Source: JBGTGG01 sp964398945
Lineage (GTDB): Bacteria; Bacteroidota; Bacteroidia; Cytophagales; Cyclobacteriaceae
Length of the DNA: 64,000 nucleotides
Direction of reading: 5' to 3'
NCBI GenBank assembly: GCA_964398945.1
Contig: CAYNOT010000023.1
Coordinates: 1 to 64,000, forward strand
Shown here: piece by piece, positions 60,899 through 64,000 of the stretch
How positions within the stretch are numbered: the first letter of the stretch is position 1
Layout: each line of letters begins with the position of its first letter
Position numbers and translations under genes: made by a program
The notes under the pieces: model-generated
The model's input: only the letters and a program-made list of their open reading frames with translations
Told to the model about the DNA's origin: nothing
Database searches by the model: none

Positions 60899-61537
60899 AT
60901 GTCCAGTTTCCCAATTACCGATAAAACAAAAATCACAAGACTTCCCAAAAGAGGTTCTTATGATAAAGAAACTGTTTATTCTATTTTGGATGAAGCGTTG
61001 GTGTGTACCGTTGCCTTCAACCTAAAGGGACAACCTTTTCAAATCCCAACAGGTTTTTGCCGGATTGATGATACAATTTACATTCACGGATCGGTGGGAA
61101 GTTTTTATATGCGCGAACTTGCAGCAGGCGAACTTCCCGTTTCCATTGGGGTTACGCACCTCGATGGATTGGTGTTGGCACGGTCTGCTTTTCACCATTC
61201 TGTTAACTACAGGTCCGTTGTCCTTTTTGGTAATGCAAAGAAAATAGAAGACGAAAAAGTACTTTATAACGTATTGGAAATCTTCACCAACAAAATGCAG
61301 CCCGGCCGTTGGGATGACATCCGCAAACCAAATGCTGGAGAATGGAAAGCCACCATGGTGCTTGCCATTAAAATAGAGGAGGCCTCTGCAAAAATAAGAA
61401 CCGGTGAGCCCAAAGATGATGATGAAGATTATGCTTTGGATATTTGGGCGGGAGTTGTACCATTGAAGCTCGAAAGAAAAAGCCCCATTGCTGATCCAGC
61501 GTTAAAAGAAGGTGTTGGGATCCCTGACTATCTGTAG
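60899..61537 (+). CDS. Pyridoxamine 5'-phosphate oxidase-family flavin-binding protein
   Basis: 212 residues, split-barrel fold. N-terminal TRLPKRGSYDKETVYSILDEALVCTVAFN, then IPTGFCRIDDTIYIHGSVGSFYMREL, match the flavin-nucleotide-binding PPOX-like family (often called 'nitroimidazole resistance-like'). It starts five bases after the aminotransferase stop codon and is probably co-transcribed. Actual substrate unknown. Confidence 0.82.
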   Translation: MSSFPITDKTKITRLPKRGSYDKETVYSILDEALVCTVAFNLKGQPFQIPTGFCRIDDTIYIHGSVGSFYMRELAAGELPVSIGVTHLDGLVLARSAFHHSVNYRSVVLFGNAKKIEDEKVLYNVLEIFTNKMQPGRWDDIRKPNAGEWKATMVLAIKIEEASAKIRTGEPKDDDEDYALDIWAGVVPLKLERKSPIADPALKEGVGIPDYL

Positions 61538-61562
61538 CATTTCAGCTCTTCATTAATTATTA

Positions 61563-61583
61563 ATTGCGCCACTCTGGCGTAAT
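61563..61583. promoter_or_regulatory. Inverted repeat between the PPOX and clpB genes
   Basis: ATTGCGCCA-CTC-TGGCGTAAT, nine-base arms with one G-T pair. No T run follows. It is either the end hairpin of the PPOX gene or an operator for clpB; it does not match the CIRCE consensus. Confidence 0.4.
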
Positions 61584-61687
61584 CTCTTCTCAAAGGGCTA
61601 GTATTTCCAGACATAATTTCCTGTTTCCAACACTTTTCCTTACTGGATTGTGTTTTGATGAAGTCGGTTGCAAAAGACTACATATTT

Positions 61688-64000
61688 ATGAACTTCGATA
61701 AATTCACTATAAAATCACAGGAAGCTTTACAAAAGTCGGCTGAGATTGTAATGGGCAAACAGCAGCAAGCCATTGAGCCTGCGCATGTGCTCAACGCTAT
61801 TTTGGATACCGATGAAAACGTGGCTTCTTATTTAATGAAAAAGTTAACAATCAATCCTGCGGTTTTGAATTCAAAACTTGAAGGGTTGATCAACAGTTAC
61901 CCGAGTGTATCCGGGCAGCAACCGTATCTTTCCAATGCTACGAATTCTGTTTTACAACAAGCACAAAAAGAACTCAGCGAGTTTAAAGATGAGTTCGTTT
62001 CTGTTGAACATCTGATCCTCGCTATTCTCGCCAGCAAAGATAAAATTGCCACCATCATGAAAGAAGTTGGCTTTGAGCGGTCCGGATTGATCAAAGCAAT
62101 CAAAGAATTACGGGGAGGCACTTCTGTAACGGATCAAAATGCTGAAGCAAAATATAAGTCGCTGGAACGCTATTCCAAAAACCTGAACGACCTCGCAAAG
62201 AAAGGAAAGATCGATCCGGTAATTGGGCGCGATGAAGAAATCAGGCGCGTACTTCAAATTCTTTCACGCAGGACAAAAAACAACCCGATCTTATTGGGTG
62301 AACCCGGTGTTGGAAAAACCGCTATTGTTGAAGGCATGGCACAACGCATTGTAGATGGCGATGTACCTGAAAATTTAAAATCAAAAACTTTGATATCCCT
62401 TGATATGGGGTTGTTGGTTGCAGGGGCAAAATACAAAGGCGAGTTTGAGGAACGACTAAAAGCTGTTATCAAAGAAGTAACAGATTCTGATGGACAAATT
62501 ATTTTATTCATTGATGAAATCCATACACTCATCGGGGCAGGTGGCGGTGGCGAGGGTGCCATGGACGCTGCGAATTTATTAAAGCCTGCTTTGGCGCGTG
62601 GCGAACTTCATGCGATCGGTGCAACCACTTTAAAAGAGTATCAAAAATATATTGAGAAAGACAAAGCCTTGGAACGCAGGTTCCAGGCCGTAATGGTGGA
62701 TGAACCTTCTGTTGAAGATTCAATCTCCATCCTGCGCGGAATAAAAGACAAGTATGAACTGCATCATGGTGTTCGCGTAAAAGACGATGCAGTAATCGCT
62801 GCCGTAGAACTTTCCAGCCGGTATATATCTGATCGCTTCCTTCCGGATAAAGCCATTGACCTAATGGATGAAGCGGCTGCAAAACTTCGGTTGGAAATGG
62901 ATTCCTTGCCTGAGGAACTGGACGAGTTGAACCGAAAGATCATGCAATTGGAAATTGAACGTGAAGCGATTCGCAGGGAAAAAAACAAAGAAAAAGAATC
63001 TGTTCTAAGTAAAGAAATTGCAGAGTTAAGTGAAAAAAGAAATTCTTTGAAAGCAAAATGGGAAGCCGAGAAAGGGATTGTTCACGGGATCCAAAAAGAA
63101 AAAGAGAATATCGACCACTTAAAATTTGAAGCAGAACAAGCTGAAAAATCTGGCGACTATGAAAAGGTTGCGGAAATCCGGTATGGGAAAATGACGGAAG
63201 CTGATGCGCGTTTAAAATCCTTTCAGGAAAAAATGAAGGAGATGCAAACCGAATCACCGCTTCTTAAAGAAGAAGTGGACAGCGAAGACATTGCGGAAGT
63301 GGTAGCTAAGTGGACCGGAATCCCGGTTTCTAAAATGTTGCAAAGTGATCGGGAGAAATTGCTGCACCTTGAAGATGAATTGAGCAAACGCGTGGCCGGA
63401 CAAGAAGAAGCGATCCGTGCATTGTCCGATGCGGTGCGCAGAAGCCGTGCAGGATTGCAAGATCCGAAACGGCCGATTGGTTCGTTCATCTTCATGGGAA
63501 CAACCGGGGTTGGAAAAACCGAATTGTCGAAAGCGCTTGCTGAGTATCTTTTCAATGATGAGAATGCATTGGTGCGCATTGATATGAGTGAATACCAGGA
63601 ACGCCATGCGGTTAGTCGATTAATTGGCGCGCCTCCGGGATATGTGGGGTACGATGAAGGTGGCCAATTGACGGAAGCTATTCGTAGAAAACCGTATTCC
63701 GTTATTCTTCTGGATGAAATTGAAAAGGCACATCCTGATGTATTCAACGTTTTGTTACAAGTGTTGGATGATGGCCGCTTGACCGATAACAAAGGACGTG
63801 TTGCCAATTTCAAAAATACGATCATCATCATGACCACGAATACAGGTTCTTCCATTATCCAGGAGAATTTCGAAAAGATTACGGATGAAAACTATTTCGA
63901 AACAATTGAAGAAACGAAGGATGAAGTGCTTGAAGTTTTAAAGAAATCAGTACGCCCTGAGTTTATCAACCGTATCGATGAGATCATCATGTTCCGTCCG
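61688..64000 (+). CDS. clpB: ClpB disaggregase (5' 771 codons; runs off the window)
   Basis: ATG at 61688 opens a frame that is still open at the last base. N-terminal Clp_N repeats (EALQKSAEIVMGKQQQAIEPAHVLNAIL), first AAA+ module with Walker A GEPGVGKT and Walker B LFIDEIHTLIG, the long coiled-coil M domain (about 400-520) that distinguishes ClpB from ClpA and ClpC, and the second AAA+ module with GTTGVGKT, GAPPGYVGYDEGG and ILLDEIEKAHP. With DnaK it dissolves protein aggregates after heat stress. About 100 C-terminal residues are missing. No clear heat-shock promoter was recognised upstream. Confidence 0.95.
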   Translation, partial: MNFDKFTIKSQEALQKSAEIVMGKQQQAIEPAHVLNAILDTDENVASYLMKKLTINPAVLNSKLEGLINSYPSVSGQQPYLSNATNSVLQQAQKELSEFKDEFVSVEHLILAILASKDKIATIMKEVGFERSGLIKAIKELRGGTSVTDQNAEAKYKSLERYSKNLNDLAKKGKIDPVIGRDEEIRRVLQILSRRTKNNPILLGEPGVGKTAIVEGMAQRIVDGDVPENLKSKTLISLDMGLLVAGAKYKGEFEERLKAVIKEVTDSDGQIILFIDEIHTLIGAGGGGEGAMDAANLLKPALARGELHAIGATTLKEYQKYIEKDKALERRFQAVMVDEPSVEDSISILRGIKDKYELHHGVRVKDDAVIAAVELSSRYISDRFLPDKAIDLMDEAAAKLRLEMDSLPEELDELNRKIMQLEIEREAIRREKNKEKESVLSKEIAELSEKRNSLKAKWEAEKGIVHGIQKEKENIDHLKFEAEQAEKSGDYEKVAEIRYGKMTEADARLKSFQEKMKEMQTESPLLKEEVDSEDIAEVVAKWTGIPVSKMLQSDREKLLHLEDELSKRVAGQEEAIRALSDAVRRSRAGLQDPKRPIGSFIFMGTTGVGKTELSKALAEYLFNDENALVRIDMSEYQERHAVSRLIGAPPGYVGYDEGGQLTEAIRRKPYSVILLDEIEKAHPDVFNVLLQVLDDGRLTDNKGRVANFKNTIIIMTTNTGSSIIQENFEKITDENYFETIEETKDEVLEVLKKSVRPEFINRIDEIIMFRP

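Overview
The window reads as a chromosomal segment of a Bacteroidota bacterium, most likely of the Cytophagales type. Three things point that way: many genes are preceded by the Bacteroidota -7 promoter element (TAnnTTTG) with no clear Shine-Dalgarno sequence; there are secreted proteins with type IX secretion (T9SS) or gliding-motility type C-terminal domains; and the best matches I can recognise by eye (DUF1684, DoxX-like/DUF2071, single-ACT IlvN, short LeuA) are typical of that phylum. I cannot name a genus.

Layout. 1-8077: housekeeping and envelope genes (phospholipase C/nuclease-like protein, M1 aminopeptidase, ribosomal protein S20, RadC, a four-gene DoxX-like/DUF2071/methyltransferase/membrane operon, a serine hydrolase, a DUF1684 protein). 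8078-10460: an AT-rich accessory island beside tRNA-Lys. It holds three copies of a roughly 150-280 bp repeat; two of them run into short, unrelated reading frames that look like polymorphic-toxin C-terminal tips, each followed directly by an immunity-like gene. 10461-21170: tRNA-Lys, a TPR/SH3-like membrane protein, a 900-residue gliding-motility-type protein, RlmD, an aminotransferase, small exported proteins and a frameshifted T9SS lipase-like gene. 21250-34658: the branched-chain amino acid locus ilvE-ilvD-ilvB-ilvN-ilvC-ilvA-[DUF4143 ATPase]-leuC-leuD-leuB-leuA. It is preceded by a previously unmarked 38-codon leader peptide rich in Ile/Val/Leu, a perfect intrinsic terminator and a competing antiterminator pairing, which is the layout of classical transcription attenuation.

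34692-39000: a thioesterase, a beta-lactamase-fold lipoprotein and a ParE-type toxin-antitoxin pair. This region is rearranged: a KilA-N gene is flanked by two apparently identical 948-bp direct repeats, leaving a truncated hydrolase and a truncated parE. 39060-49939: a very large alpha-2-macroglobulin lipoprotein with a CVEQ thioester motif, a TPR sensor histidine kinase, a CNNM/CorC-type transporter and an S24 (LexA/CI-like) repressor. 50053-56223: a mutagenesis-type cassette (dinB, a 2H phosphoesterase, a DnaE2-like polymerase) with two identical 15-bp palindromes in front of dinB, interrupted by a second DUF4143 ATPase. 56321-64000: a MocR regulator divergent from an EamA exporter and a double-GNAT protein, a second branched-chain aminotransferase, a flavin-binding protein and the first 771 codons of clpB.

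A feature that cuts across the window: at least ten intergenic spacers contain arrays built on a strict 7-nt (sometimes 8-nt) period. Their words recur in both orientations (for example CCAGTAT with its complement GGATACT, or CTAATAT with TTAGATA), and they often supply the last codons or stop codon of the neighbouring gene. Together with the ilv attenuator and the orphan toxin-tip island they are the most interesting content here. All calls were made by reading sequence; no database search was run.
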